The notes: generated from the letters alone by a model not told the origin. Counted from the stretch's first letter, positions 26,289-35,921 are shown. The stretch: DNA of 56,031 bases from Pseudomonas sp. ACN8 (GCF_002303925.1 NZ_MRCS01000044.1:1-56031); one strand, 5' to 3'. Made by a program: numbers and translations.

Positions 26289-27575
26289 TTACTGGGCATC
26301 GAGTTGCTTGCCACGGGTTTCCGGCAAACTCAGGGCCGCGAGGATCACCACGCCGTAGGAAACCGCCGCAAAGGCACCGATGCCCACACTCAGCGGTACT
26401 GTCTGGCTGAGCAGGCCGATCAGCAGCGGGAACAACGCCGCCAGTGCCCGGCCGATGTTGTAGCAAAAACCCTGGCCCGAACCGCGAATGCGCGTGGGGA
26501 ACAACTCGGTCAGGAATGCGCCCATGCCACTGAAAATCCCCGAGGCAAAGAAGCCCAGCGGAAAGCCCAGCCATAGCATCACGCCGTTGCTGACCGGAAG
26601 TTGGGTGTACAGCAACACAATGGTGAACGAGCCGACGGCGAACAGAATGAAGTTCTTTTTACGTCCGAGGATGTCGGTCAAATAGGCGCTGATGACATAA
26701 CCGACGTAGGACCCGATGATCACCATCGCCAGATAACCGCTGGTATTGAGTACGCTCAAACCCCGTTCGTTCTTCAGGAAGGTCGGCAACCAGGACGTGA
26801 TCGCGTAGTAGCCACCCAGCGCGCCGGTGGTCAGCAACGAAGCGCGAATCGTGGTGAAGAGCATGCCGGGGGCGAAGATCTCGTAGAACTTCGACGGGTT
26901 GCTCGGCTCCTGTTTCGCCTTGGCTTCACGATAGATTTCCGGGTCCTTGACCAGACGGCGGACGAAGATCACGAAGATCGCCGGCACGATGCCAAGGATG
27001 AACAGCGCGCGCCAGGCGTCTTCCGGTGGCAATACCGAGAACAGCAGCGCATACAGAATCGCCGTCAGCCCCCAACCCAGCGCCCAGCCGGATTGCACCA
27101 TGCCAACCGCCTTGCCACGGTCCTGGGCACGAATCACTTCGCCGATCAGCACCGCGCCGGCCGTCCACTCGCCGCCGAAACCGAAGCCCATCAGGGTCCG
27201 TGCAATCAGCAGTTGCTCGTAGCTCTGGGCAAAGCCGCAGAGGAAGGTGAAGAAGGCAAACCACAGCACGGTCAGTTGCAAGGTGCGCACACGACCGATG
27301 CGGTCGGAGAGAATCCCCGCCACCCAGCCACCGATGGCCGAAGCGATCAGCGTGCTGGTGTGAATCAGCCCGGCCTGGCCGGTGGTGATGCCCCACATGG
27401 CAATCAGGGTCGGCACCACGAAGCTGAGCATCTGGGTGTCCATGCCGTCCAGGCCATAACCGATCTTGCAGCTCCAGAAGGTGCGGCGTTCCTGCTGATT
27501 GATATTGCGATACCAGTCGAAAGGTCCCGGACGGGACGAGGCTTTCGCAATGAAGGGGGTGTCGGGCGCACTCAT
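26289..27575 (-). CDS. MFS transporter of the pxp operon
   Basis: The 428-residue protein has twelve predicted membrane segments and the MFS signature LSDRIGRVRTLQL between segments 2 and 3. GFGFGGEWTAGAVLIGEVI is as in the metabolite-proton symporters (AAHS/MHS-like group). The long hydrophilic N terminus contains INQQERRTFWSCKIGYGLDGMD. It heads the unit that continues with pxpABC, so uptake of 5-oxoproline or a related small acid is likely. The substrate is inferred from context only. It is divergent from a LysR gene across a 146-bp promoter region. Confidence 0.85.
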   Translation of the reverse strand: MSAPDTPFIAKASSRPGPFDWYRNINQQERRTFWSCKIGYGLDGMDTQMLSFVVPTLIAMWGITTGQAGLIHTSTLIASAIGGWVAGILSDRIGRVRTLQLTVLWFAFFTFLCGFAQSYEQLLIARTLMGFGFGGEWTAGAVLIGEVIRAQDRGKAVGMVQSGWALGWGLTAILYALLFSVLPPEDAWRALFILGIVPAIFVIFVRRLVKDPEIYREAKAKQEPSNPSKFYEIFAPGMLFTTIRASLLTTGALGGYYAITSWLPTFLKNERGLSVLNTSGYLAMVIIGSYVGYVISAYLTDILGRKKNFILFAVGSFTIVLLYTQLPVSNGVMLWLGFPLGFFASGIFSGMGAFLTELFPTRIRGSGQGFCYNIGRALAALFPLLIGLLSQTVPLSVGIGAFAAVSYGVVILAALSLPETRGKQLDAQ

Positions 27576-27721
27576 GGCAAATCTCCGCGCTGATTTTATT
27601 GGTATTGTTCTGAGCCCCGACGACGCCTATCGTGGGAACCGGATGCGTCGATTCTTGGATGCGCGCCCCTGCTGCGTCCAACTAATAAAAACCCGCCTTA
27701 GACATAAGAAATCTTTATCCC
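27576..27721. promoter_or_regulatory. Divergent promoter region, MFS-pxp operon versus LysR
   Basis: These 146 bp separate the two divergent starts and should hold both promoters and a LysR operator. A partly palindromic ATAAGAAATCTTTAT lies at 27704-27718, directly before the LysR ATG. It would suit autoregulation, though it is not a perfect T-N11-A motif. Confidence 0.4.
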
Positions 27722-28651
27722 ATGAACCTGAAGTTTCTCGAGACCTTTGTCTGGGTCGCCCGACTCAAGAGTTTCCGCCTGACCGCCGACAAGCTCTTCA
27801 CCACTCAGGCCTCGATCTCCAGCCGCATCGCAGTGCTTGAAGGCGAGCTCGGGGTAAAGCTGTTTCTGCGGGATTCGCGCGGTGTGAGCCTGACGCCGGA
27901 AGGCCTGAAAGTGCTCGATTATGCCGAGCAGATGATGGACACCATGCAGGCACTCAAGCAGTCGATCGAGACCCGTTCGAGCAAGGCCGGACGGGTGCGC
28001 ATCGGCGTGATGGACACGGTGATCCACACCTGGCTCAGCCCGTTGGTGGCGCAGATGACCGATCACTACCCGTTGGTGGAAATCGAGCTGGTGGCCGATA
28101 CCTCGCTCAACCTCTGCGATCAGCTGCAAAAAGGCTTCCTCGATGTAATCCTGCAAACCGATCTATTGCGCCAGGAGAGCGTGCGCAGCCTGGAGCTGGC
28201 CAGCCACCCCATGGGCTGGATCGTCGCCAGTAACTCGATCTACAACCGCAATTACATGAACGTCGCCGAACTGGCGCGTGAGCGGATCATCACTTATTCG
28301 AAAAACTCCCATCCGCATCAGGAAGTGCTGGCGCTGATGCAGGCCAATGGTGTCATGACACCGCGACTGAACTGCGTGAATTCGGTGTCGGCCATCACCC
28401 GTTTGTTGCGCGACGGTTTCGGCGTCGGCGCTTTGCCGCCGGTACTGGTGGCCGAGGAACTGGAGCGGGGGGAATTGACCTTGCTGGCCATCGACCAACG
28501 CCCGCCCAACCTGCAAGTGGTGGTGTCATGGCGGGTCGGTGCAGAGCTGGTCGAAGAGATCGTGACGCTGTGTCAGCACGTGGTGGAGCACTATGCGCAG
28601 AGGGTGGGGGAGCACTACATGGTTTTGAGCAAACCCCTGGCCGGCCTCTGA
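27722..28651 (+). CDS. LysR-type regulator, probably of the pxp operon
   Basis: The 309-residue protein has an N-terminal winged HTH (SFRLTADKLFTTQASISSRI, then LEGELGVKLFLRDSRGVSLT) and the usual periplasmic-binding-like effector domain from about residue 90. It is divergent from the MFS-pxpABC unit, so it likely controls it in response to 5-oxoproline or a related acid. It ends 112 bp before the siderophore synthetase gene, but that gene has its own Fur-like box. Typical length; no oddities. Confidence 0.88.
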   Translation: MNLKFLETFVWVARLKSFRLTADKLFTTQASISSRIAVLEGELGVKLFLRDSRGVSLTPEGLKVLDYAEQMMDTMQALKQSIETRSSKAGRVRIGVMDTVIHTWLSPLVAQMTDHYPLVEIELVADTSLNLCDQLQKGFLDVILQTDLLRQESVRSLELASHPMGWIVASNSIYNRNYMNVAELARERIITYSKNSHPHQEVLALMQANGVMTPRLNCVNSVSAITRLLRDGFGVGALPPVLVAEELERGELTLLAIDQRPPNLQVVVSWRVGAELVEEIVTLCQHVVEHYAQRVGEHYMVLSKPLAGL

Positions 28652-28675
28652 AAAGGAGCTCCAAACGTCACAAGT

Positions 28676-28694
28676 AGTAATTGCTATCATTTGC
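28676..28694. promoter_or_regulatory. Fur-like box upstream of the siderophore synthetase
   Basis: Read on the minus strand, GCAAATGATAGCAATTACT agrees with the 19-bp Fur consensus (GATAATGATAATCATTATC) at about 12 positions, including the central AATGATA and ATTA. It lies 70 bp upstream of the synthetase ATG, overlapping where a promoter is expected. Iron repression of the three-gene unit is the natural reading. Confidence 0.6.
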
Positions 28695-28763
28695 ATTAAT
28701 ATTTTGAAAATGTATTCTCTGCGCGCATTCAGCTAAATCACTGTCCAGAAGGAGTCGGACTCG

Positions 28764-30686
28764 ATGCGCGCTTACACGCAAAAACAGCAGCAATTGCTCT
28801 CAAACTGGAGCGAAGCACTCGGCACTCCGGCCTTCCAGTCCCACCGCATCACCCTCGACCACTTGAGCAATGCCCTGGAGCCCGCCGCGCAGCGCAGCTT
28901 CCAACGCCTGATCCAGGCGCTGTTTCGAGAAGGTCTGATCAACCCCGATGCCTGCGATTACGACGATGACGGTCGTTGCTGGCTGCCGCTTGGCGACGGT
29001 GCGCAGCTTTGCTTCGATCACCTGTCGGGCGGAAGAATGAACAGCTGGGACGTTCGCGGCAGCATCGTCCTGCACACCCCCGACAGCCTGCCCCACAAGA
29101 TCCAGTTGCCCAGCGAACTGCTCGCGCACCTCAGCACTCAGCTCAACCCGCCCGCCTCTGCGCAGGTACTGGAACGTCTGGCCCGCGAGCTGGACGATAG
29201 CTACAGCAACGACACCCTGTGCCTGGCGTTCCACCATGGATGGACCGAGCGCCTGAGAGAGCAGATCGACACCGAGCACAACGACAATCTGCTTGCCTGG
29301 CTCAAAGCCAGTCCCGACCATCAGAACCCGACGTCGTTGCTCGAACAGTGGGGCACGCTCGGCCACCCTTGGCACCCGAACTACAAGACCAAACTGGGCT
29401 TGAGCGCTGCGCAGGTCATCGCGTTCTCGCCGGAATTCGAAGCGAGTTTTCCGATTGTGCTGTGCGCCCTGCACCGTCAGTACGCACACGTCGAGTCACT
29501 GGCCGGCACCGCCGATTACTGGGACTGGTGGCAGGGCCACTTCCCGCAGGCCGCCGAGCATTTGCAGCGCCATTTGCAGCAACGGGGCCTGGAGGTAACG
29601 GACTACCTCCCGCTGCCGTCGCACCCATGGCAAGTCAATGAAGAACTGTCCAGTTCGTTCGCCGGCGAGATCGCCGACAACCTGCTGATCGTCACCGACA
29701 TCGTTGCCTTCACCGGCCACCCGACCATGTCCTTCCGCACGGTCGTACCAGAGGCCAGCCGCGTTGCGCCGATGGTCAAACTGCCGGTGGCCTTGCGCCT
29801 GACCAGCGTGCAGCGCACCGTGTCACCGCGCTCGGCCCGGATGGGACCGCGCATCAGCCAACTGATACTGCAGATTCTCGATCATGAACCGCGGATTCAG
29901 CGCCTGCTGAACATCGTGCCGGAGCGCATCGGCGTTCATTACGCGCCACAACCGGCCAATGACGAACGGTCCCGGCATGCCGCCGTGTTGTACCGGGACA
30001 ACCCTCTGACCCTGCTGCAAGAAGGCGAGCTGGCCGTGCCGGTCGGCAGCCTGTTCGCCGTCAACGAATTCGAACAACCGTTGCTGCGCCACTGGGTGCA
30101 ACTGGCTCAGGGTCGTGACGACAGCGAAGCCATGCTGGCGTTCTTCGATGATTACCTGTCGATTGCCGTCCCGAGCCTGCTGGGCATCTACCTGAAGTAC
30201 GGCGTAGCCTTCGAAGCGCACCAGCAAAACAGCTTCATGGTGATGGGCGCTGACGGGCAATTGAATCGGCTGCTGCTGCGTGACTTCGGCGACATTCGCA
30301 TCGATCGCAAAACCCTGCACGCCAAGGGTCTGGATATCCAGCTGCACGATCCGAAAATGACCCTGTACGACGACGCCGGTTTTGTCCGCGACAAGCTCCT
30401 GCACACCACGTTCATGTGCCACCTCGGCGAGTTGACGTTGCTCTGCGCCCGCCACTGGAATGTGCCGGAAAACAGCCTTTGGGATCGCCTGGCCACGCAC
30501 GTTGAACAGTGCTTCGAGAACGTGCGCGAACACGTCGAACCGGCACGCTGGGAAAGCGAGCGTCACGCCCTGCTGGAACAGGACTGGCCGGCCAAATCGT
30601 TCATGCGCATGCGCTTGCACGACAGCCACGCCGACATCGTCGGACGCCTGAGTAATCCGCTGCGAACCAATGCCCATGCTCGCTGA
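28764..30686 (+). CDS. IucA/IucC-family NIS siderophore synthetase
   Basis: The 640-residue protein has the NIS synthetase hallmarks GHPWHPNYKTKLG (residues 200-212), GHPTMSFRTVVPEASR, KLPVALRLTSVQRT and the C-terminal FerIucC-type LLLRDFGDIRID and EAHQQNSFMVM. These ATP-dependent enzymes couple citrate or another carboxylic acid to an amine or alcohol in NRPS-independent siderophores. It is the only synthetase in the locus, with no decarboxylase, monooxygenase or acyltransferase beside it, so the product cannot be named. AAGGAG lies about nine bases before the ATG. An MFS gene overlaps its end and a receptor follows, so synthesis, export and uptake are linked. Confidence 0.9.
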   Translation: MRAYTQKQQQLLSNWSEALGTPAFQSHRITLDHLSNALEPAAQRSFQRLIQALFREGLINPDACDYDDDGRCWLPLGDGAQLCFDHLSGGRMNSWDVRGSIVLHTPDSLPHKIQLPSELLAHLSTQLNPPASAQVLERLARELDDSYSNDTLCLAFHHGWTERLREQIDTEHNDNLLAWLKASPDHQNPTSLLEQWGTLGHPWHPNYKTKLGLSAAQVIAFSPEFEASFPIVLCALHRQYAHVESLAGTADYWDWWQGHFPQAAEHLQRHLQQRGLEVTDYLPLPSHPWQVNEELSSSFAGEIADNLLIVTDIVAFTGHPTMSFRTVVPEASRVAPMVKLPVALRLTSVQRTVSPRSARMGPRISQLILQILDHEPRIQRLLNIVPERIGVHYAPQPANDERSRHAAVLYRDNPLTLLQEGELAVPVGSLFAVNEFEQPLLRHWVQLAQGRDDSEAMLAFFDDYLSIAVPSLLGIYLKYGVAFEAHQQNSFMVMGADGQLNRLLLRDFGDIRIDRKTLHAKGLDIQLHDPKMTLYDDAGFVRDKLLHTTFMCHLGELTLLCARHWNVPENSLWDRLATHVEQCFENVREHVEPARWESERHALLEQDWPAKSFMRMRLHDSHADIVGRLSNPLRTNAHAR

Positions 30687-31887
30687 TGGTCGTGCGTTGC
30701 GACTGCTGATCGTCATCCAGTTTGTCTCCATGGGCGCCATGGAAATGAGCGGCCCGTTCTGGCCCTTGCAGATCCAGCATCTGCTTGGGCCAGCGGGTGC
30801 CGGCTACACGGCGCTGCTATCGGCGCTGGTGTATGCCGGTCCGATGCTGGCGGCCATGCTGCTGACGCCCGCATGGGGACGGTTGGGTGATCGCACCGGG
30901 CACAAGCCGATGATCGTTCGGGCGTTGCTGGCACTTGCACTATGCCAGGGGCTGGCGGCGATTACCCTCGACCCGTGGCTGCTGGTGGGCATTCGCGTGA
31001 TGCAAGGCGCATTGGCCGGATTTCTCGCCGCCGCGCAAGCCTATGCCCTGGCCTGCTGCGACAGTTCCCGGCGCGGTCACACCCTGGCCCGCCTGCAATC
31101 GGCAACCGCCGTCGGCTCGCTGATCGGCCCGGTACTGGGCGGCTGGCTGATGGACATCTCGGGGTTTGCCCTGCTCTGTTATGGCGCGTCGGCGATTTGC
31201 CTGCTGTGTGCACTGGGGAGTTTTTTCCTGCCGGCCGACAAGGCGCGAGCCTCGACGAAGAAACCGGTTGCGCCTGTGGCCCTGCCAAAAAGCTGGCTCA
31301 GTGGAATCCTGTTGGTGATCGTGTTGATTCAAGCCGCGAAGATGATGCCGCAACCCTTCTACGCGCTGTACGTCGCCGAAATTCTACGCGCGCCGGGCTG
31401 GCTGATCGGCGCTACTTACGCGGCGAGCGCCGCGACCCTGGCCATCTCCGCCCCGCTGTGGGGGCGTCTGTTCGACCGCTGGCAGCCGGCTTACACCTTG
31501 CGTGTCATCGAAGGCGTTGCCTGGCTCTGCGCCCTGACGCTCGCGGCCACGGCACTGGCCAGCGAATGGCTGGGTTTTCTCGTCAGCCGGTTGGTCTGGG
31601 GCATCTGGCAAGGCGCACTGCTCCCCGTCGCCTATGCGCTGATCGCCAACACCGTGTCTTCAAGCCAGCAGGGGTTTGCCCTCGGCCTGGGCAACAGCGC
31701 GGCCAAGGCTGGCGCCCTGCTCGGTGCCGTCCTCGGCGGGATCGGCATGGGGCTGGTCGGCCTGGCCCACAGTTTCTGGCTGGTGGCGCTGACCTACGCA
31801 CTGGCTGCCATCGGAATCCGTTGGGTGCGCTCATTCACCTCCACGCCTGCCCCCGCAATTTTATCCACCCACACTTATCACGACTAA
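30670..31887 (+). CDS. MFS transporter, probable siderophore exporter
   Basis: The 405-residue protein has twelve membrane segments and the MFS motif WGRLGDRTGHKPMIV. It overlaps the synthetase end by 17 bases (or 11 if the second ATG at 30676 is used), so it is translated from the same message. Small drug/siderophore MFS exporters often sit between NIS synthetase and receptor genes, so secretion of the siderophore is the likely task. Uptake of the iron-siderophore complex across the inner membrane is the alternative, since no ABC permease is present. Confidence 0.82.
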   Translation: MPMLADGRALRLLIVIQFVSMGAMEMSGPFWPLQIQHLLGPAGAGYTALLSALVYAGPMLAAMLLTPAWGRLGDRTGHKPMIVRALLALALCQGLAAITLDPWLLVGIRVMQGALAGFLAAAQAYALACCDSSRRGHTLARLQSATAVGSLIGPVLGGWLMDISGFALLCYGASAICLLCALGSFFLPADKARASTKKPVAPVALPKSWLSGILLVIVLIQAAKMMPQPFYALYVAEILRAPGWLIGATYAASAATLAISAPLWGRLFDRWQPAYTLRVIEGVAWLCALTLAATALASEWLGFLVSRLVWGIWQGALLPVAYALIANTVSSSQQGFALGLGNSAAKAGALLGAVLGGIGMGLVGLAHSFWLVALTYALAAIGIRWVRSFTSTPAPAILSTHTYHD

Positions 31888-31902
31888 AAAAAAGACTAAC
31901 TC

Positions 31903-34014
31903 ATGACCCGAACCAAACTTTCCCTGTTGATTCCATTGCTCGGCTCCGTCGGCGCCCAGGCCTGGGCCGAGGACACCGAGCAGCAACCCGGCACATTGAA
32001 CATGCAGGCCACCGTCGTTTCCGCGACGCGCAGCGAAGCGACCATTGCCTCGATTCCAGGCTCGGTACAGGTGATCGACGAACAGCAGATCCGCCAACAG
32101 AGTGGCGCCGGGCGTCGGGTCTCCGACATCCTGGGGCAACTGGTTCCCGGCCTGGCGCCGTCCAGCGGCGGGATGAGCAACTTCGGTCAGACCCTGCGCG
32201 GGCGCAACATGCTGGTGTTGATCGACGGCGTGTCGCAGAACGCCACGCGTGACAACTTCCGCCAGCTCAACAGCATCGCACCGGCCAGTATCGAACGCAT
32301 CGAGGTGGTTTCCGGCGCCAGCAGCATTTATGGAGCCGGCGCTTCGGGCGGCATCATCAACATCATCACCAAGCGCAACCAGGGTCAGGACCTTGCCTAC
32401 AGCAGTAAACTGGGCCTGACCACCGGCAACAACCTCAACAGCAAGGGTTTTGCCTACGAGGCCTTTCAGAGTGTGACCGGGCGCAAGGATGCCCTGGACT
32501 GGTACCTGTCCGCCGACCTGACCCAGCGCAACGATCAGTACGACGGCAACGGCAATCGCATCCCTCAGGACACATCCCAGGGCAGCAACATGGACACCGA
32601 CACCTATGACCTGCAAGGTCGTTTCGGTTACGAACTGGATGCCGATAAGAAACTCAGCCTGTCGCTGCAGGACTACAAGGACCAGCAGGACACCGACTAC
32701 ACAAAAGACCCGAAAAACCTGCAAGAGGCCGTGGCGGTCAAAGGACTGAAACTCGACGACCAGCCCTACACCCATAACCAGGCGGCCAACCTCAACTACA
32801 CCGACAACGACTTCTACGGCCAGGGCCTGCAACTGGAAAGTTACTGGCGCCGGGCCGACGCGCTGTTCTTCCCGGACCTGTCGCGGGGCAAGGCCGGGAT
32901 CGCCGACAACAACAGCGTGCAGGATGTGTACGGCCTGCGTGCCGCCATCGACACGCCGTTGCCGGCCATCGGCAACGCCACGGGTAACCTGGTCTGGGGC
33001 GCCGACTACGATCACGAACGCTCCCGCCAGCGCGGTGACCAATACACCCTCAAAGGGCTGACCTACACCAAGACCGGCACCACATACGAGATGGGCCCGG
33101 ATATCGAAACCACCACCAAGGCGCTGTTCGGGCAGATGTCCTGGGACATCGGTGACTGGACCTTGCGTGGCGGTGTGCGCCGCGAATGGATCGAAAGCGA
33201 GGTCTCCGACAGCATCGCCTATGGTCAGATCGTCCAGACCGGCGTACGTGCCATCCTGCCCGGCGACACCCTCAAATACGACGCCACGCTCTATAACCTG
33301 GGCGCGGTCTATCACCTGAGCGAACATCAGGACGTCTTCGCCAATTACAGCCAGGGGTTTTCGCTGCCGGACATCCAGCGCTTCTTGCGTGACGTGAGCA
33401 GCACCTTCGACATCCAGAGCCTCAACGCCCAGGCCCTCAAGGTCGACAGCTACGAGTTGGGCTGGCGCGGTGACTGGGACCGGTGGCAAGCCGACGTCAC
33501 CGTCTATGAAAACACCTCGGACGTGACCCAGTTCTACGATGCCAATAGCCGTGTCTTGCGCCTGATCAATCAGAAGGAACGGGTTCGCGGCATCGAAAAC
33601 AGCCTGACCTACCGCGCGACCGATCAATGGTCGGTAGGTGGCACCTATGCCTGGGCCAAAGGCGAAACCCAGCAGAACGGGAAATGGATCGATCTGCCGG
33701 CGACACGCATTTCACCGGCCAAGACCACGCTGTTCGTCGGCTACACCGAAGACGATTACTCCCTGCGCCTGCAAGGCATGCACCTGGCCAGTTACGACGC
33801 CGCCGCCAAGGACAACAACGGGCGCGACATCGAAGGCTATACTCTGGTGGACCTGCTCGGCTCCGTGGACTTGCCGGTCGGTCGCCTGGAAGGCGGGGTG
33901 TACAACCTGACCGACCGCACATACGTCAACCTGTTCGCCCAGGCCAACGCCAGAGCGCCATACCCCAACGCCGAAGGGCGTACCTTGAGCATGACCTATT
34001 CGATAGATTGGTAA
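31903..34014 (+). CDS. TonB-dependent siderophore receptor
   Basis: The 703-residue protein starts with a signal peptide (cleavage expected after AQAWA, residue 22) and a TonB-box-like MQATVVSA. A plug domain follows (VIDEQQIRQQSGAGRRVSDIL, SGASSIYGAGASGGIINIITK), then a 22-strand barrel ending in aromatic tryptophan (MTYSIDW). It imports a ferric chelate through the outer membrane using TonB energy. It follows the MFS by 15 bases in the Fur-box unit, so the substrate is probably the locus product. A bidirectional terminator follows at 34021. Confidence 0.92.
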   Translation: MTRTKLSLLIPLLGSVGAQAWAEDTEQQPGTLNMQATVVSATRSEATIASIPGSVQVIDEQQIRQQSGAGRRVSDILGQLVPGLAPSSGGMSNFGQTLRGRNMLVLIDGVSQNATRDNFRQLNSIAPASIERIEVVSGASSIYGAGASGGIINIITKRNQGQDLAYSSKLGLTTGNNLNSKGFAYEAFQSVTGRKDALDWYLSADLTQRNDQYDGNGNRIPQDTSQGSNMDTDTYDLQGRFGYELDADKKLSLSLQDYKDQQDTDYTKDPKNLQEAVAVKGLKLDDQPYTHNQAANLNYTDNDFYGQGLQLESYWRRADALFFPDLSRGKAGIADNNSVQDVYGLRAAIDTPLPAIGNATGNLVWGADYDHERSRQRGDQYTLKGLTYTKTGTTYEMGPDIETTTKALFGQMSWDIGDWTLRGGVRREWIESEVSDSIAYGQIVQTGVRAILPGDTLKYDATLYNLGAVYHLSEHQDVFANYSQGFSLPDIQRFLRDVSSTFDIQSLNAQALKVDSYELGWRGDWDRWQADVTVYENTSDVTQFYDANSRVLRLINQKERVRGIENSLTYRATDQWSVGGTYAWAKGETQQNGKWIDLPATRISPAKTTLFVGYTEDDYSLRLQGMHLASYDAAAKDNNGRDIEGYTLVDLLGSVDLPVGRLEGGVYNLTDRTYVNLFAQANARAPYPNAEGRTLSMTYSIDW

Positions 34015-34020
34015 TCAAAC

Positions 34021-34044
34021 AAGGAGCCGGCTTGCCGGCTCCTT
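34021..34044. terminator. Hairpin terminator between the receptor and DUF2937 genes
   Basis: AAGGAGCCGGC and GCCGGCTCCTT form an 11-bp perfect stem with a tight loop. It lies 6 bases after the receptor stop and 14 bases beyond the DUF2937 stop on the other strand. On the minus strand it is followed by TTGTTTGATT, a fair U-rich tail, so it ends the minus-strand unit and probably both. Confidence 0.82.
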
Positions 34045-34058
34045 GACGTTCGACGGTG

Positions 34059-34601
34059 TTACAAGCCGCGCAAATCCCGCTCTTCGATCGGTCGGCTCTG
34101 GCGCAGACGCTTGCCGCCCAACACCACCCAGTCAATCAGCCGGAACAGGCACTCGATCCCGAACGACAGCAGCAACGCGCCGCTCATGCCCCAGACCATT
34201 GCTTCGGGCGTCAACAGGATCTGGTAGCTGTAGCCATTCCAGGTTTCCTTGCGGATATCCGGATCGGCGGCCAGCACCACTTGCAGGAAGCGGATGTACC
34301 ACGGGCCCTGCATCGCCTGGAATTGCTTGTCCAGCGCCACCTGACGGGTCAGCAGGTTGCCCAGGCTGTCGGCATCGCTGCGAAAGATCGGGTCTTCGCT
34401 GGCGCGGTAATGCGCGACCAGAGCCTGCATATCCCCCTTGAAGAACTGATTGGCGGTGTTCTGGAAGCCACTCAGACTGGCCTGCGCCTCGATCAGATGC
34501 GCCTCGACCCGCTTGGCGTAATCGCTGATGAACCCCGGCACCTGGACACCGATCAACAGGCCCGCCGCAAACAACACCAGCCGTAGATAACTGAGCAACA
34601 T
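34059..34601 (-). CDS. DUF2937 membrane protein
   Basis: The 180-residue protein has an N-terminal membrane segment (LVLFAAGLLIGVQVPGFI) and a C-terminal one (AMVWGMSGALLLSFGIECLF), with a helical soluble domain between them. This is the layout of the DUF2937 family. Its function is unknown. It is the last gene of a minus-strand set with the glutamine amidotransferase (13 bases upstream) and a further membrane protein. Confidence 0.75.
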   Translation of the reverse strand: MLLSYLRLVLFAAGLLIGVQVPGFISDYAKRVEAHLIEAQASLSGFQNTANQFFKGDMQALVAHYRASEDPIFRSDADSLGNLLTRQVALDKQFQAMQGPWYIRFLQVVLAADPDIRKETWNGYSYQILLTPEAMVWGMSGALLLSFGIECLFRLIDWVVLGGKRLRQSRPIEERDLRGL

Positions 34602-34614
34602 GGGGGTTGAATCC

Positions 34615-35391
34615 TTATGAGGTCTGGCCCTGGCTGACGCATTCGCCGCGTCGCCACAGGCTCCATTGACCCGGTTCGTAACGGGTCCAGGTTTCGTTTT
34701 CGGTCAAGGGTTCGGTGGCGATGACGGTCACCACATCGTTCGGCGTGGTTTCGGCCTGAAAGTCGACGATTACGTCGACATCTTTCAAGCGCGCCGGGCC
34801 AAACGGTGCGCGCCGGGTGATTTGCGCCAGTTTGGTCGAGCAATAGCAGAACAGCCAGTCGCCGTCGCTGAGCAGGCAGTTGAATACGCCTTTGCTGCGG
34901 TATTCGGCGCAAGCGGCCACCAGATCCGGCAGCAATGCTTCGACCTCGACCGGCTCGGGGAACGCCGCGCGCACACGGTTGAGCAAATCGCAGAACGCCG
35001 CTTCGCTGTCGGTATCGCCGACCGGGCGATAGAAACTGGCCGCTGGCTGAAAGTCCGCCAACTGGCCATTATGGGCGAAACACCAGTTGCGCCCCCACAG
35101 CTCACGAACGAATGGATGCGTGTTGGACAGGCAGACCTTGCCGACGTTGGCCTGACGGATGTGCCCGATCACCACTTCGCTCTTGATCGGATAACGCTGC
35201 ACCAGGTTCGCGACTTCCGACTCGCAGCTCGCCGCCGGGTCCTGGAACAGCCGCAGCCCACGGCCTTCATAGAAGGCAATGCCCCACCCATCGCGGTGCG
35301 GGCCGGTGCGCCCGCCGCGCTGCATCAGCCCGGTGAAGCTGAACACGATATCGGTCGGGACATTGGCGCTCATGCCCAATAACTCACACAT
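34615..35391 (-). CDS. Class II glutamine amidotransferase (YafJ-like)
   Basis: I start at ATG 35391 so that Cys2 is the catalytic nucleophile (MCELLGMSANVPTDI), as the family requires. An upstream frame would bury it. The 258-residue protein has GGRTGPHRDGWGIAFYEG, GHIRQANVG and WCFAHNGQL, the class II glutaminase motifs, but no synthetase domain. It may act as a stand-alone glutamine hydrolase or gamma-glutamyl hydrolase. The substrate is unknown. Confidence 0.88.
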   Translation of the reverse strand: MCELLGMSANVPTDIVFSFTGLMQRGGRTGPHRDGWGIAFYEGRGLRLFQDPAASCESEVANLVQRYPIKSEVVIGHIRQANVGKVCLSNTHPFVRELWGRNWCFAHNGQLADFQPAASFYRPVGDTDSEAAFCDLLNRVRAAFPEPVEVEALLPDLVAACAEYRSKGVFNCLLSDGDWLFCYCSTKLAQITRRAPFGPARLKDVDVIVDFQAETTPNDVVTVIATEPLTENETWTRYEPGQWSLWRRGECVSQGQTS

Positions 35392-35423
35392 GCTCGGACT
35401 CTCGCTCAATCGCAGGGGCACGG

Positions 35424-35921
35424 TTACAGACGGGGTTCGACTCGCATCCGCTGAGGGCTGCTCGGCACCGGTGGACGACCATAACGATCATCGCCAGCAC
35501 CGCCGAACGGTTGATCACCCTCAGACTCGTCGGCGCGAACGGCGGCTTTGGCGGCGGCAGCCTGTTCCTTGCGGGCGTTGGAGGCGCGTTCGATAGGGAA
35601 GCGGATAGCCACCAGCACCAGATAGAGGCCGAACGCGATCATGCCGTACATGAACAGATCGGAAATCGCCCGCCAGGCGTTGTTGCCGACCTTGAACAGC
35701 AGGTCGAGGGCGGTAATGGCGACAGCCGGTGCGACTTTGTCCTTCACCGGGTCGATGATGGTCGGGCTGAACAGCAACACGGCCATCGCCAGCCGCAGCG
35801 GCTCGCGCAGCCAACGCCACATCCAGCGGGTCAAGCGCATCCACACCAACAGGCAGCCCAAAGCGGCGAAGGCGTAGAGGCCCCAAGCGATCAGATAGTC
35901 GTTCTCGGTCATGGTGTCCAT
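35424..35921 (-). CDS. Conserved membrane protein of unknown function
   Basis: The 165-residue protein has four hydrophobic segments: IAWGLYAFAALGCLLVWM, PLRLAMAVLLFSPTI, AVAITALDLLF and MYGMIAFGLYLVLVAI. Its C-terminal tail is basic and proline-rich and probably cytoplasmic. I do not recognise the family by name. It lies 32 bp upstream of the amidotransferase on the same strand, so a three-gene unit is likely. A second ATG three codons in (35912) is an alternative start. Confidence 0.65.
   Translation of the reverse strand: MDTMTENDYLIAWGLYAFAALGCLLVWMRLTRWMWRWLREPLRLAMAVLLFSPTIIDPVKDKVAPAVAITALDLLFKVGNNAWRAISDLFMYGMIAFGLYLVLVAIRFPIERASNARKEQAAAAKAAVRADESEGDQPFGGAGDDRYGRPPVPSSPQRMRVEPRL

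Noticed and set aside
31861..33627. 588-codon open frame antisense to the TonB receptor
   Set aside because: Translation is biased like other shadows and the sense gene is certain.
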